A DNA stretch of 64,000 nucleotides from Epiperipatus broadwayi (GCA_028023455.1 JAQFVV010000182.1:1614001-1678000); one strand, 5' to 3'. Shown: positions 36,950-49,594, numbered from the stretch's first letter. Program-made: numbers and translations. Notes: generated from the sequence alone by a model not told the origin.

Positions 36950-38900
36950 TTTTTTTTTTTTTTAAAAAAAAAATTATTAATAAAAATATATAATAATAAG
37001 TTACTGCCAGAATTAATTACAGACATTTTATTATTACGCACACACATTAAAAGAAAAATCCTGGAAACTAAATTAATTACTGAATGAATTTAATTTATGT
37101 TATTTGCAAAGATGGATGAATATAAGATTTAATACAATTTCAATATTTTGTTAAACGTAAATACGCTACATATATTATGCATTTATATGCTTGATTCTTT
37201 TAACTCCAGGCTACAAGTTTGCATCCAAACTAATGCCAGCTTATTGATATACCGATGTGATCAATGCAAAATGAGGATGTTAGCATAAAAAGCCATGCTG
37301 ACATGAATGTGCATCTGTAGCATATCATTTAAGAAAGAATGACACTCATCCAGTACAGGACTGTGCACCTGTCTGGTGAGGTAATCATTTGGAATATATG
37401 TTAGACATGCTCCATAATGGGGGATTGCAATCTTTGCCATCTTATATCACTAACCAGAGTGTAAGGAGATCAATGATGTAGGAAATATGTCTACGACCAT
37501 TGTCAACATGATGGATACTACCCTTTTGGGCCATGCATTCAATTGGGTACTATGCCCTGTATGCTAATGCAGCACAAGATAATGAGAATCCAATGTATCT
37601 CCCAACATCACATTGACATAAAATATCCATACATTCCCCCACCAGCACTGATTCAACTACGAAGCAAATAGCACAAAATTAACCCACTTAAACTACCATA
37701 ATGTTATGAATCTATTTAGTCATTTACACTTATTTTTAAATTATTAATTTAACAAAATTATGAGAATGGAAATAATAATAATAGCAAACATATTAAAAGA
37801 AAATAGAACAAATAATAAATAAATTTTTGCTTAATCAGATAAGAGACGATGAGTTAGATACCATTTAACTATAGTATTTGAAAAGTTTTTTTAGATGATA
37901 AAGTTCATACTTTCCATGACTGTAAATTTATTTGAAATCCCTCTTTGCAGTCCACAATGTGTCACACAATTCTGATCGATGTCCATTTAGTATTAATTAT
38001 GTTTTCAAGAAGACCAGTCCGTTGTTTGTTGCTTTTCAGGATACATAGCTATGGAGGTCGCCTCAACTGGTGCAAATATGGGAAATTAATTTACTGTGCA
38101 TCTTTTACATGCTTGAGGTCCACAATACACATAAATATGCTTAAATTACGTAATGAACAAGAGTAAAATCAAAGAACAAAATTTTACTTCGCTAATGTTT
38201 TCTTTACTTCCCTTTTATATCCATTTTGAATTCCTTATCATCAAATTGCAGGATTGATCTTGCCTGGCTTCTTGCTGATCTTATTGGTGATGATGATTTT
38301 CTCTGTGGACTATGTGTTCATTTGCATTGTTTATTGGACAGTTTATTTTTGAGTGAGAACATAAGATTTTATTAGTAGGAATTTTTTAATTGATCTCTTA
38401 TCTGACTGATTGGTTAAATGCTCTCAAGGACCTGTTTGCTATTATGTCATTAATTTCAATAGAAAATCATTTCCATTCTAAGATTTAAAATAATTTCTAA
38501 ATAGAAATTCAAATTAAAAATAATTTGTAAATAGAAAATAATTAACAGCTTTTATTTTCTTTTACATTACTTTAAAAAAAAAAATTTTATCTTTAGATTT
38601 TAACTTGAACTTACTTTTAATTATTTAATAGTTTTCCATCTGTGCAATTATATATCTCATTTTAAATAAAGGTTTTATTAATATTTTTTACAATTCTAAT
38701 TGAGAGTGATCTTATTTATCATTCTTTTTACCTTTTTTGACAGTGATGTAACGGCATATATGTATATCATTACACACATAATAGATAAATAAGATTGTTG
38801 TGTAAATAATTTTTACTTTTTCAAGGATTATTTTTATACTCAATTAGGTATTTGTTAATCACACACTGTACATTGGTTGGTGGTGCTGTTTCTCTTTAAA
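36950..38900. other. Intron 1 segment, unidentified, partly less AT-rich
   Basis: From 37200 to 38200 the composition is more balanced than the flanks, which suggests an old insertion, but I recognise no protein motif on either strand. Open frames there (for example 37945-38166) lack family signatures. Confidence 0.35.
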
Positions 38901-38929
38901 ACATAGTGATATAATGTTCCCAGGACCTG

Positions 38930-39500
38930 TCGACTTTTCCAAATATACAGTATTTTTTCAAAGGGCTTTTTTTGTTCAAATTTGCAGTATTTTTCCATAT
39001 GGCTTTTTTTTTTGTTCAAATATATGGTATTTTTCCATATGGCTTTTTTTTTTTAATTCTAGAAAATGTACATTTGTTGTTAAAAAAATGCGGATTTTTT
39101 TTTTTGTTAAGAAGTATTTATTTTTAATCTCGACTTTTACAAATGTACGTATTTTTTCATATGGCTTTTTTTTTTTTTTTGCAACAAACTGTTTTTTTTT
39201 TTTTTTTTGGTTTAAAAATGCAGGGTTTTTTTGTTAAATAATAACTATGTATTTTTGTTCAAAATGTACCTTCTTTTTATTTTAAAACAAGATGCCTTTT
39301 TATTAATTTTATAACAAATAGATTTAAAAAGGGGGGGGGTTCTAATTATAGTACTGTACATGTTTTACAAAAAACTTTTGTTTTTTAGAATAAACATGTC
39401 TTTTTTTTTGACATTATGTGACATGTCGGCTTTTTTTTTTGTTCTAATTATAGGACATGTTTTATAAAAAGATGTATTGTTTATAAATAAAATGGCTTTT
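38930..39500 (+). repeat. Degenerate T-rich tandem array
   Basis: A loosely repeated unit of roughly 50-60 bp combines CAAATATACAGTATTTTT, CCATATGGC and a T-run followed by GTTCAAAT. CATATGGCTTTTTTTT occurs three times (38996-39014, 39036-39052, 39160-39178). The long T-runs vary between copies, as expected of slippage. The apparent 107-residue Phe-rich frame at 38914-39237 is a by-product. Confidence 0.6.
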
Positions 39501-39854
39501 TTTAAAAAAAAATATCAATCAAAATAGTAAATTATCTTCCCAAAAAAAGCGTGTTGTTTGATTTATACTAATTAAAAACACTCAAACAAATGGACACTTT
39601 TTGGCTATTGTTCTTTAGGCCAGCTTACTTTCCTCAACCCCTACCCTTCAATATTGACAGTCTGGGTGTTAATTGACTTACACAAAATAATCACAAACAT
39701 AAAACAGATTCATTGAATCAATAAATTTATTAACGACATATGACTAGAATTAAGAACATAACAGTTTGCCTGCAGCCACGTGAGTAGCATACAAACTGCC
39801 AAGTGTGTCGAAATCTAAGGGTCCTATATTTACCACATACATTGAATGACATGT

Positions 39855-40100
39855 GGCAGGATGTTTTGGCCCTGAAGAAATCCAGCTGGGTCACTTTCTG
39901 TGTTTGGGATGTCCCATAGTTGAAAGAATACACTACTGTCTTCAGCCATTTTGTTATTCTCATACAAGTCACGAGGAAAATGGTACTTTTTCGCGAACAC
40001 CTGTAATCATCCTGTGGCAGACCCCTTTCCAAATTACAAATCAAACAAAAAATGTGTGGGGAAGTCTTGATGATATGCTGACAATTACTAGTACATAGAA
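39855..40100 (-). pseudogene. Protein-like fragment on the minus strand, unidentified
   Basis: On the minus strand one frame reads CQHIIKTSPHIFCLICNLER then GLPQDDYR, with a CxxC pair. A shift of frame at about 39990 leads into VFAKKYHFPRDLYENNKMA, EDSSVFFQLWDIPNTESDPA and GFLQGQNILPHVIQCMW plus a stop at about 39853. The amino-acid composition (mixed charged, Trp, Pro, Asp) is unlike the chance frames of this AT-rich window, so I take it as real former coding sequence. A splice acceptor-like TTACAG precedes the second part, so two exons or one shifted pseudogene are both possible. I do not recognise the family. Confidence 0.4.
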
Positions 40101-40910
40101 ATGTGTCAGTTGGGATCTACTGAACCCATTCTCATCAACAGTTAAACAGTTGAAATACATTCCACTACACCCACTCATATTAAATGCTAGCAAAAATACA
40201 AATTCTGTCAATATGCATAGGAGGTGAGGCCGTGAGGCACCTTTGAACGACTATTATGATCGTAGTGTTGTTTATTAGCCATAGGTTTGGATGTGAAAGA
40301 ATTGGCCATGTTTCAAACACTATCACTTGGCCACATAAATGGCTACTACTATCGTAGTGGGTATTAGCCTAGGTACTGTTGCATAAGTGGTATTATTCTG
40401 TGTTTTTATACAGAAACAGCGCTACCAAGCGCTGTACAGTGGCTAATTAACAAATATCCTCAATTATTATCTTCTATTTGTTCTTTGAAATATTCAGTTA
40501 AAATATCTTAATTCCTAACAAAGAATCTTACAGAAAATAACCATTCTGTAGCCTAGATAAAACAATCATCACTGTTATATTGGAAATTTTCTCCATTTAG
40601 GCTTTTTACTAAAGATAATACAAATAATATATATTAAAAATTTCAACCTCCTTAAATTTATGGAATTGTTTTGCTTGCATTATAAATATTTCTGAATATT
40701 TTCAATGAGCTATACAATAAAATTATACTTTTCATGCTTATTGAAAGCATCATCTGAAGTATTCTTAATCATGTGATTCAAATTCTAATTATTTGCATTA
40801 TGAAACTTTCTTCCAGTAGCACATTATTTCAATCAGTCAGTTTTATAATATTTATATCATTGTTAATTCTTCTTTAATTTAATGTATATGATATTTTTTA
40901 CAATTTCAAT

Positions 40911-41086
40911 TATATTTCACTATAAACTCATCAACACTCCTTTAACACTTAACAGTTTCGACTGTACTAGCAGTCTTCATCAGATCTTATCAACTTTATA
41001 AATTTACAAGTACTCTACGAAACAGAGTTGTTGTTTTTTTTATAGTGAAATATAAAAAGAAGCAAAATATAGAGGGAGAAAGAAGA
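40911..41086 (-). mobile_element. Small inverted-repeat element with a hammerhead-like core
   Basis: TATATTTCACTATA (40911-40924) is perfectly mirrored by TATAGTGAAATATA (41041-41054). A 12-bp direct repeat AATTTCAATTAT lies at 40902-40913 and 41087-41098, a candidate target-site duplication. On the minus strand, 40983-40955 reads CTGATGA, A, GACTG, loop CTAGTA, CAGTC, GAAAC. The 5-bp stem is perfect, and CTGATGA and GAAA are the two conserved hammerhead strands. The extra A between CTGATGA and the stem departs from the classical motif. Confidence 0.5.
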
Positions 41087-41099
41087 AATTTCAATTATT

Positions 41100-42408
41100 A
41101 ACAAAACTATGCATATAATGAACTTGAATGCTTAAAGTTTATCTGACAGGAATTGTAGTATATTTTATCATATGATTATGAATTTTTTGATGGAAAGCAT
41201 GAATATTTCAACTTAACTGCAGGTAATACATTAAAATCTTGACCTATCTTGATACTTGGATTTAATTCTGAAGTTTCATTCATCAGGGATTTCTCATAAA
41301 AATGCAGTAGAAATCTTGGATTCTGATTACAAGTTTTATTTGTTATACGTAAGATAATCCATTTTCCATTTTTTTCTATTTCTTTTTTGGAATTTCAATT
41401 TTTATTAACTCCTAGCTTTGAGACATAGTTTTTAGACTCCAACATCATAATATATAAAAAATTTAATTTGCACATTTTCATTTCCTATCATGTGGTGACA
41501 TTTTCCATGCAAAGCGCTATAAATCATTCATTCTTGAAACTATTGTATTGCTGCTTTTGTGAATCCACAACTATTTATTGGTTATTACCTTTTTCAACGA
41601 TTTTAAATGAAATTAATTTCAAACAAATTCATTTGAAAGTAAAAAATTAAATAATTAATGAGGTTAATGCCAGCATGATTAAGAACAATGAGAATGACAT
41701 TTGCATTTTTATAATATATTGGTTTAGATTTTGTTGCAATTAGTGCATCTTTTTTTTTTAATTTAAAAGTCACTAACAAATTTAATTATTATATTGTTTG
41801 CTTTGTGTGTTAAGCTAAAAATTTGGCTGAGGATTGAATATTTGTGCATCAATGCATATTATGTAGATTAATGGGAATATAGCTGGAAAACTTCCAGCAA
41901 CAATAATCAAATGAGATTGTTTAACTACTGCTTTGCTTTGCTTAGTCATTCTACCTGCCTATGGGGAAAAAAGTTAACATGCATACATACACACACAAAC
42001 AAAGAACTGTACACTTGATAACAGATTATTCGAATAATGTTATTCACATTGTGACAACCTATGAATTAAAGTAAAAAATATAATGTACCACAAGAGGATC
42101 AAAATCTGCTATCTGTGAAAATATTTAACAGATCATTTATTAAAATGGTGAAATTTTTTTGTTAGAAATATAGTGATCATACTGCTGGTGTGATCAATAT
42201 GTCTAAAAGAAAATGTCCATCATCTTTGTATTTTATGATGGTTTTTATTAGAACTTTTTCTTATTGTATGAATGTGATTAAACTTGTTGAATATTTGCAG
42301 ATATATATAGGTTTTATAATTGGTTTTTGTTTGTTTACTTTTAAATAAAAATGTGGATTTTTTTCCTTGTTTTAGCTTGTTAATATATATATATATGTAT
42401 TTTGCTAG
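41100..42408. other. Intron 1, distal part
   Basis: AT-rich non-coding DNA up to the exon 2 acceptor. A (TA)n tract (42382-42397) lies within the last 30 bases before it. Nothing else recognised. Confidence 0.55.
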
Positions 42409-42583
42409 GGAGAGACTATATTCTCAGATGGCGAGTGCTATGGCAAAAAAAGGATATCTTGATGCAGGATATAACTTTATTAGTATTGATGACTGCTGGA
42501 TGCTAATGCAAAGAGCACCAAATGGATCATTAGTGGCAGATCCTAAGCGATTTCCTAGTGGCATGCTCTCTCTCGCAGAATAT
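42409..42583 (+). CDS. NAGA: Alpha-N-acetylgalactosaminidase-like (GH27), coding exon 2
   Basis: This 175-bp exon encodes residues 52-109 and completes Gly51. The acceptor is TTTTGCTAG (ends 42408) and the donor GTAAGAG starts at 42584. It carries the family signature YNFISIDDCW; the two Asp residues (78, 79) line the sugar pocket in family members and Cys80 is the partner of Cys38. ADPKRFPSGM matches the conserved DPKRFPHG segment of GH27. An N-glycosylation sequon (NGS, residues 89-91) is present. The reading frame runs open into the intron for a few more codons, but the donor and the next exon (EY|IHSLGL, like the ADYVHSLGL of vertebrate NAGA) set the true end. It is separated from exon 1 by about 15.3 kb. 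Confidence 0.95.
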
Positions 42584-43371
42584 GTAAGAGTTATCATTTT
42601 TATATATTATTTAATAACTGAAACTGAAATTGTTGTTAATTTTAGTTATATATATATAAGTTGGTTAAATTATTAAATTTAGCATATTTTTAAGCTAAAC
42701 TGTATATAGCTAAGTTTTTCCAAGTCTAGTTAATTAAGTTGCATATGATTATATATGAGTCACAGCATGAAGCTAAGCTTCTTCTAGAAATCTCTTTATG
42801 AAATAAACTTAGTTGTTATATATTATTTAACTAAGATTTAAATCAATACAACAATTCAAGTCTCACAGTACTGACTTCAGAGAAATTTCTGTCTGTGCAA
42901 TATTCCTAATATCATTAATTAGAAATCAGAATTAACTAGAATTTTATTTACCAATTTTATTCATTTTAGTCAAAAAGATGAAAAATAAAATATATCACTG
43001 TTATTAAATGTAATGCTTTTCAATGTCAATAAACATTCTTATAATTATACTGCAAATTCTGTACTGTCCTAGTCTCAATTTAAAAATCAGCTGTTCAACA
43101 AAACCATTTTTTTTCTTTCCATTGAGTTTGCTAGAAATTTTGGTGTTCTTAGTCATATATAAAGGCTGATGAAAAAGTTCAAATAAGTTGATTAAAGAAA
43201 AAATAAAATAAGGTTATTTGATAATGAATATAAATTTAATTTTTTTTTTTAGATCTACATAGAATAAGCTTCATCTAATATTCACAAGGTAACATTTGAG
43301 GAGCCTTATTGTTATTTAATGCAAAGTCAAAAGCTTTGGATATCAAGGAAAGGAGATAAAAATTTGACTAT

Positions 43372-43890
43372 AGAAATGTTTTATATGGAGATGGAAGGGA
43401 AAGTATTGAGCATTTATTTTTGGAGTGTAGAAAATCAGATGAAAATTGTATGGAGATTGAAATGCAAAGATACACATTCTGAAGAGGATAGATTTTTAGG
43501 TATTTTGTTTTGATCTTTAGGACAAGTATGGCCAATATAAGGATTGATTATAAAACTAATGAAATAACTTTTATTAAAATGAGTTAGTAGCACACACACA
43601 CACAAAAAGAACTGCATAAAATCTGGGAGCATGATTTAATATTTGTAAATTAGAAGAGGATAATAGAGGAGAAAAAGTAAATGAGTTTATTGTGATATAT
43701 AATGGTTTGAAAGATATGGAAATGCTTAATTTGGCTAATAAAGTCTCAAAAGCATATTACCTTATGCAGATTGTGAAGCTTTTTATAATACTAAAATCAA
43801 ATTTAGGAGAGTTAAGTTACAATTATTTGATTAAAGATTTAACTTTTGTTAAAAAGCATAATGCAATGTGTAATATTTAATTAGATAAAT
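43372..43890 (+). pseudogene. Probable LINE 3' remnant (zinc-knuckle-like C-terminus)
   Basis: The frame from 43372 reads LYGDGRESIEHLFLECRKSD and continues ENCMEIEMQR. The pattern G.xE(S/T).EHLFxEC is the short HxxxC motif at the C-terminus of many LINE reverse-transcriptase proteins; the first Cys of the usual CxxC pair is replaced by Tyr here. Later frames (43692-43880: YNGLKDMEMLNLANKVSK) may continue the same decayed element. A CA repeat (43593-43606) interrupts it. Confidence 0.45.
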
Positions 43891-43899
43891 GAATATTAT

Positions 43900-45850
43900 T
43901 AACAAAAAAGTGTAATATAAAATTAGAACAGTAAAAGAATGAATAAATAATATTAACTAAATGTATTGATGGTTACTGTAATGGTTAGTGAAATTTTGAG
44001 CTGCCTGCGAATTTATTTACTTTTTAAAATTTAAATTCTAAAATTGCATAGATTAAAATCATAATAAAATTTTATTAAAGAAACAAATAAATATAGTATG
44101 CTTAAAAGTTCTTAGACTTGGTAATTATTTATGTATTTAAACTGAAGTCTGTCAAAGTCTAAAAATGAAAGATTGCATTTTTACATGGTACTTGGAAATT
44201 TGAATAAATCTAAAAAAATAAATTATACCAAAATTAAGTTCAATATCCATATGAAACTTCTTAGATATAATCAACAATTTGAATTTAAAAAACAATAATA
44301 GAATCCCTTTGTATAGCTTTTCTTAATAACTTGTAATATTTTGCAAACGTATTAATTTATATATTAATGGAAAAAGCTGCAAAGTTCACAAAATTAATTA
44401 AACTATTTTATTTTTCATCAACCCAAATATTACAATAGAAATATTTTTTTAGTAGAAATAAAAATATTATAATTTCTTTATTCAAATTCTAACTGACAGT
44501 AATCATAATTGTGGATTTACTTAAAATAATGTGTTCATCATGAACTGAGGTAGTAGCATAAATTAATAAAATCTTTTTACATCTAATTTTTAGTGTTGGT
44601 TTCTTCCAATTAAAGAATAACTTGTCTTCTATTGATCAAATTAAAAATGAGCATTGCAATTATAACTATGTTTTAAAATGATCATTAAGGTTTATTAGGG
44701 TTTTAAATCAAAACTATTATCTTATCTCTCCAGGAAAATGAAATGATCATTATCATCTATGGATAAAAACATTCTGAGTAAGAGCTATTTATGTAGACAT
44801 TAAAAGAACATACATCTTAATAGAATTAAGAAGAAAAACAATCTGAATGTAAATAAATTGGAATTTGGACTTATAATCATGTTCTTCCAATGATAAATCT
44901 CTGGTAATGGAGTATTCCTGGATCAATCCCAACCTGAAGAAAGTAAAAACAAAATCTCAGTTGACCAAATTGAATGGAACTATTAGGCTTAACCTGTTAC
45001 TTCAATGCTTGAATGTTATATAACCTCTTGGATAACTGATTATATGATCATGCCTATATTACTGAATTGGTGCCCCACTCTGCATCTCAACTGCATCACT
45101 CTCAATGCTGGAATATAGTCTATTTCGATTATTTATTTATATCACAGAAAATGAGAAATCTTAAAGTTATATAAAGTCTTTTTTTTTTGTTATAGAAATT
45201 TCATTTATTTGCCTTTGACTTTATTATCTTTTTTTTTATTTTCAGGTTTTGACAGTATTTTATCCTTTTTTAAAAAATTACAAGTAGCTGTTATCATTTT
45301 TGTAATAACAAAAAAAAAAAAAAGTATTGGTAGAAGTATATCAATCCCATTTGGGTTGTCTTTTTGTTCTTATTGTTAATACTATTAAAGTTGTCTTTTT
45401 ATAAAAGTTTTCAAAATTGAGTGAAAGGTCAGCATATGTTTGCATCTTTTGATAATCAAAAAAAGTTATCTTATTCTGAGAGAAACAGTAGAATAGTCAC
45501 AATTCTGGTAGAAATTTTCTATTTATCATTCTGTTTTCCAGAAGTAATCTTTTTTAATAGAAAAAATAATTGAATACAAACCTCTCTAGTTAAACTTTAT
45601 AACTTTTTTTTTTGTTACTAAATTTCTAACTTTAGATTTAAAAAAAAAAAAATTGTTAAGTTATTCGACTTTATATAACATATTAGAAAGCTTTTAGCAT
45701 TTTATTTTGGATATTTCATATTTAAAATCCATTAAGATTTATATGCAATATTTTATAGAGAGTGTGTGTATATTTGAATATGAAAAAATAGGTATAACTT
45801 CAATGATTTTGTGAAGGAGTTCTATAAATAGGTATTTTTTGTATCATTCT
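43900..45850. other. Intron 2, AT-rich DNA without recognised elements
   Basis: Non-coding AT-rich sequence. A segment at 44880-45130 is somewhat richer in G+C but carries no motif I know. Confidence 0.5.
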
Positions 45851-45854
45851 AGTC

Positions 45855-47165
45855 ATCATCATCATTTTTAACCATTGTCGTATCTATTGCAGGGTGGTCT
45901 TTTCATGTTGAATCCATCTCTGATCTCAGCCTCTCTTCTTCACATCACGCCCACCGCAATTTCTTATTTCATCCATCCATCTTACATGTGGTCTTTCTAG
46001 GTCTTTTACAATCTCTTGGAATTCAGTTTAAGATTTCAACAGCCCATCTATTATCATCTCTTCTAGAAATATGTCCAGTCCAACTCAACTTCAGTCTCTT
46101 AATTTTTTCAATGATGTCAGTAACACCTGTTTCTTCTCTCACACATGTATTTCATTTTTGATCTCTTCTTGTTATTCTTAACATGCATTTTTCTATACTT
46201 CTTTGAGTGATTTGAAATCTCTGTATAGCTCTTCTGTTAAGTGTTCAAGTCTCAGATCTATAAATAAGAACTGGTAAAATGCATTTATTAAAAACTTTTC
46301 TTTTCAAATGCATAGGCAAATTTTCTTTCAATATTTAGTTATTTATACCAAAAGTACTCTGACCAGGTTTAATTCTATGATTAATTTCATCCATTATGTT
46401 TCCATCTATAGTAATAACCTAACCAAAGTATTTGTAGTTCTTAACTTCTTCTAACTCGCCACTTTCAATCTTTATTTTCTTCTTTTGAGAAAATTCATTG
46501 AACATCACTTTAGTCTTCTTCATATTTACTTTAGTTCTACTTTCTTCCTTTCATCTAATAATTCTTACAAGATTTCCTAAAGTTCTAAAGCATTATTTGC
46601 AAAAACAACTACATTATTTGCAAAATCCATATGATTTAAATAGTCTCCATTTACTTTTATTCACTTAGCTTCCCATTTTAAGCCACAAAATATTTCTTGC
46701 AAAACTGCTGTAAAAAGAAGATATGGAACTAACCTGTCATATATCCTTCTCTCCTTAGTATCACATCTAATTGTTGCTATTGCATTTTTATAAATATTCT
46801 TCAGAATATGACAGTATTTTGGATCTACATCTTGATGATCCAATACTTTAATCAATGAGTACATTTTTATAGAAGCAAATGCCTTTTTAAAATCTACAAA
46901 TTCAAAGCATAATGGCAACTCAAATATTAGTCCTTTCTATAACTTCTCTCAATATTTGGATATGATCCACTGTACTAAAAACACGTAAATCCAGTGTTTT
47001 GTTTTTTTTTTTGGTTGGATAAAATCCAAAGTTCACTAAAGATAAGTTGTAATTAATTTGGTAAAAATTTTGTATAGAACTGCTAAAAGACTGATAGCTC
47101 TGTAATTACTAATATCTTCTTTATCACCTTTTTAAAACATTAATATTAATACTGCATTCTAATAT
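45855..47165 (-). pseudogene. RTE-like LINE fragment, same family as the 7-10 kb copy
   Basis: The minus strand reads KKGDKEDI and NYRAIS-like sequence near 47130-47080, then the palm start VDFKKAFASIKMYSLIKVLD (46894-46835) and FTAVLQEIFCGLKWEAK (46711-46661). Decayed versions of the ETWTLNRRTIQ segment and the WMDEIRK-type tail follow, ending near 45860 in a short TGATGATGATGACTAG repeat. The order and wording match the + strand copy at 8300-10090, including its 3' simple-repeat end. The copy starts within the RT domain (5'-truncated) and has many stops. The 420-bp duplication seen in the first copy is not evident here. Confidence 0.85.
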
Positions 47166-47169
47166 TCAG

Positions 47170-48740
47170 GGTTATTTTTTTTTTTTTTTTTAGTCTAGAG
47201 AAGTTGTGATACATCTTTAAGTACTGCTATTAGGCAGAATACTTATAAAGTATTATTTCTGTAGAAAATGATTTATCAACCTTCATACACATGCAATAAT
47301 TTTTTATTCAGATTAATTATTAAAGTCATTTTAAGATTAACTTTAATAGCTTTTATGAATAACAATGGGATTTCTATTGACAGTGGATTTATCTTCTCGT
47401 GATAATTTAAGCTTCTCAAGACTTTTTCAGTTTTCATTTACTTAGACAATAGCAGCATCTTTTTTCATTTTGTGAGTGAAATCGATAGACATTGTTGAGC
47501 TATTTTATTTAATCAATAGTCCCCAATCCTATGTCTGCAAACATTATGGTGCCCAATGACAACTGTGTTTTTCTGCCACAATCAAACTGTTTTTAATCCC
47601 ACCTCGTTTGTAATAAAATAATAAAAAAACAATTTTTCAAAAGCTATTTTACATTTCATTATGTGTCTATAATATTATTGATAATTTTTAGCATTCTTCA
47701 TTACTTTTTTAAAATAAACTTTCTAAAATGCATAAAACGATCACATTTTAAAAGCAAATGTAACAGAATTAGCCTCAACTATTGCAAGACTTATTTATAT
47801 CACAATGAGTTAGAAATTTTGAATTTTATAAAATGGAATATTGTTAAAATCTCAGCAAAATGATGAGAACTTTTGGAATTTGATTGGCAGAGGAAATTTT
47901 CCTAATTTAAAAAATACAACATGCAAAATAAAAACATTTTTTGGTTAAATGCACATACATATATAGATATGAATTACTAATGAAAATAAGTAATAAATTT
48001 AATAAATAAAAGAATTTTAAAAGACTTATTCTTTTAAAATTAGTAAGTAAAAGATTTATAACTTTAAGATTAGAAAAAGATTATTTGCTAAAATGAATAC
48101 CAGTTTAATTAATGAAAGTAGAATATGTAGTTTGTGTGTTTTTTGATAATTTTGTAGTATGTAGTTAATGAAATAAACAAAGGAAGTCAGTTAGATTTCC
48201 TTTATAAGATAAACAACTAACTATAAAAATAACTCATTAATTAAAGTCAGAAAGATAACAATATAAATTCTTGTATGGAGATTAAAATGAAGAATCACAG
48301 GAGTACTAGTCAATCAACTTCGGAGATTGAACAATGAAGGCCTCAGTACTGATTTGATGAATAAGTCATTTGTGCAAATGGATATATATTGGAGCAGACT
48401 TCTCCCTTAGTACAGGGACTTCAAGTGCAGAGATCTGGCCTCCAAACATGAGAACAGGCAGCTAGGACTCTTACAGGTCATATTGATCTAAATTATTATA
48501 TATGTATACATTCGGGCATTAATATGTTAAATTATCTAAAGATTAACTGTTATTAGTTATTTGTGCTTGTGGGAAATGCACTCTTAGATTAGCTAGACAA
48601 AGCACTTAGCTAAGACTATTGTAAAATCAAAATATAAAACACAGTTGACTAATGAATATTTCAAAGTTAGTTTATAAACATATAAATCACTCTACATCCC
48701 TAATTATTAGGCATTAACTAGTGTTATGCAGTGTCAAAAC
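47170..48740. other. Intron 2, AT-rich DNA between LINE fragment and gypsy element
   Basis: No coding exon or recognised repeat. A poly-T tract (47175-47193) marks the 5' side of the LINE fragment. A less AT-rich segment lies at 48290-48480. Confidence 0.5.
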
Positions 48741-48744
48741 CTAC

Positions 48745-49253
48745 TGGAATTTCTGCAATAAAGTATAAAGATCGATAAAGTGATTTTAGGATATCAGTAT
48801 TCTAGAAAATAACTGTAGTGAAAAAACCTGGATATATAGAGATGAAAAGTGTGCTGGGATAGGGTAGTAACAATGATGGCTGGATGTTAAACTACAAAAT
48901 GAATTAAGTAGTTATAATTTATCTAAGCAATAAATATTTAGAGACTGTGAGATTGGAGAAAAGCATTAGTTTAAAGCCAGGAATAGCAACTAGGATGTGA
49001 TAGAACATGAAGTTTATGTACAGTCAAAAGTCTTAGGAATAAATGACATTTGTATCTCAGAACAACACTGTTAATAATTAAGCAGAGACTGATTTAACAT
49101 ATTGTATATAATTATTGTGTTTAAGATTTTGTAAAAAAACAAACTAATCATTGTATGAAATTTACAATAATGCACATACAGCTTATAAATGAAGAATTTG
49201 AAATATAGCTTGACACAACCTATAGAAAGTTCATAACCCCTGTATACAGCAGA
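48745..49253 (+). mobile_element. 5' LTR of Ty3/gypsy element
   Basis: This matches the 3' LTR (52368-52901) across its whole length with substitutions and a deletion of about 25 bp near the end. Shared segments include ATAAAGTATAAAGATCGATA, AAAGCCAGGAATAGC and the terminal CCCTGTATACAGCAGA. The start is placed at TGGA; a five-base inverted pair TCTGC/GCAGA lies at 48751 and at the end. CCTAC before this LTR and CTTAC after the 3' LTR are a candidate 5-bp target duplication with one change. Confidence 0.85.
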
Positions 49254-49254
49254 A

Positions 49255-49272
49255 TGGCGCAGTCGACAGGAT
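49255..49272 (+). promoter_or_regulatory. Primer-binding site
   Basis: TGGCGCAGTCGACAGGAT begins one base after the LTR. Its complement ends in TGCGCCA, as a tRNA 3' end would. It resembles the tRNA-Arg-type sites used by some insect gypsy-class elements, but I cannot name the tRNA with certainty. Confidence 0.7.
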
Positions 49273-49441
49273 ATTGTAGGCGAAATCAAAAAGCAAAGAG
49301 AAAAAAATTAATAGCTACGTATTGAATGGTTAGAATATCCAATTAGAGAATATTTAAGGACAAAAAGATGCAGTCTGAAAAGTAATAGAAAAAAAAATAG
49401 TGAACGATTAAGGATACTGAATTGGTCAAATTATAAAAAAT

Positions 49442-49585
49442 AATAATTGTGTAACTAGTAAGAATATGGGAATATTGTGTAACCGTGTAAAAATACGAGA
49501 ATATTGCGTAACTGTGTAAAAATACGGTAATATTGTGTAACCGTAAAAAAATATGAGAATATTGTTTAACTGTGTAAAAATATGG
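49442..49585 (+). repeat. 29-bp minisatellite in the gypsy leader, four to five units
   Basis: Four units of GAATATTGTGTAACCGTGTA plus AAAATACGA-like ends (49470-49498, 49499-49527, 49528-49556, 49557-49585) and one diverged unit before them (49442-49469). The array stops ten bases before the gag start codon. Confidence 0.88.
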
Positions 49586-49594
49586 GAATACAAA

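Noticed and set aside
38914-39237. 107-residue Phe-rich open frame
   Set aside because: It is produced by T-runs of a tandem array; no start context, no domain, no splice signals.
42584-42676. In-frame extension of exon 2 past 42583
   Set aside because: The residues after EY are AT-rich intron translation; a good donor GTAAGAG is present and exon 3 continues the conserved protein exactly.
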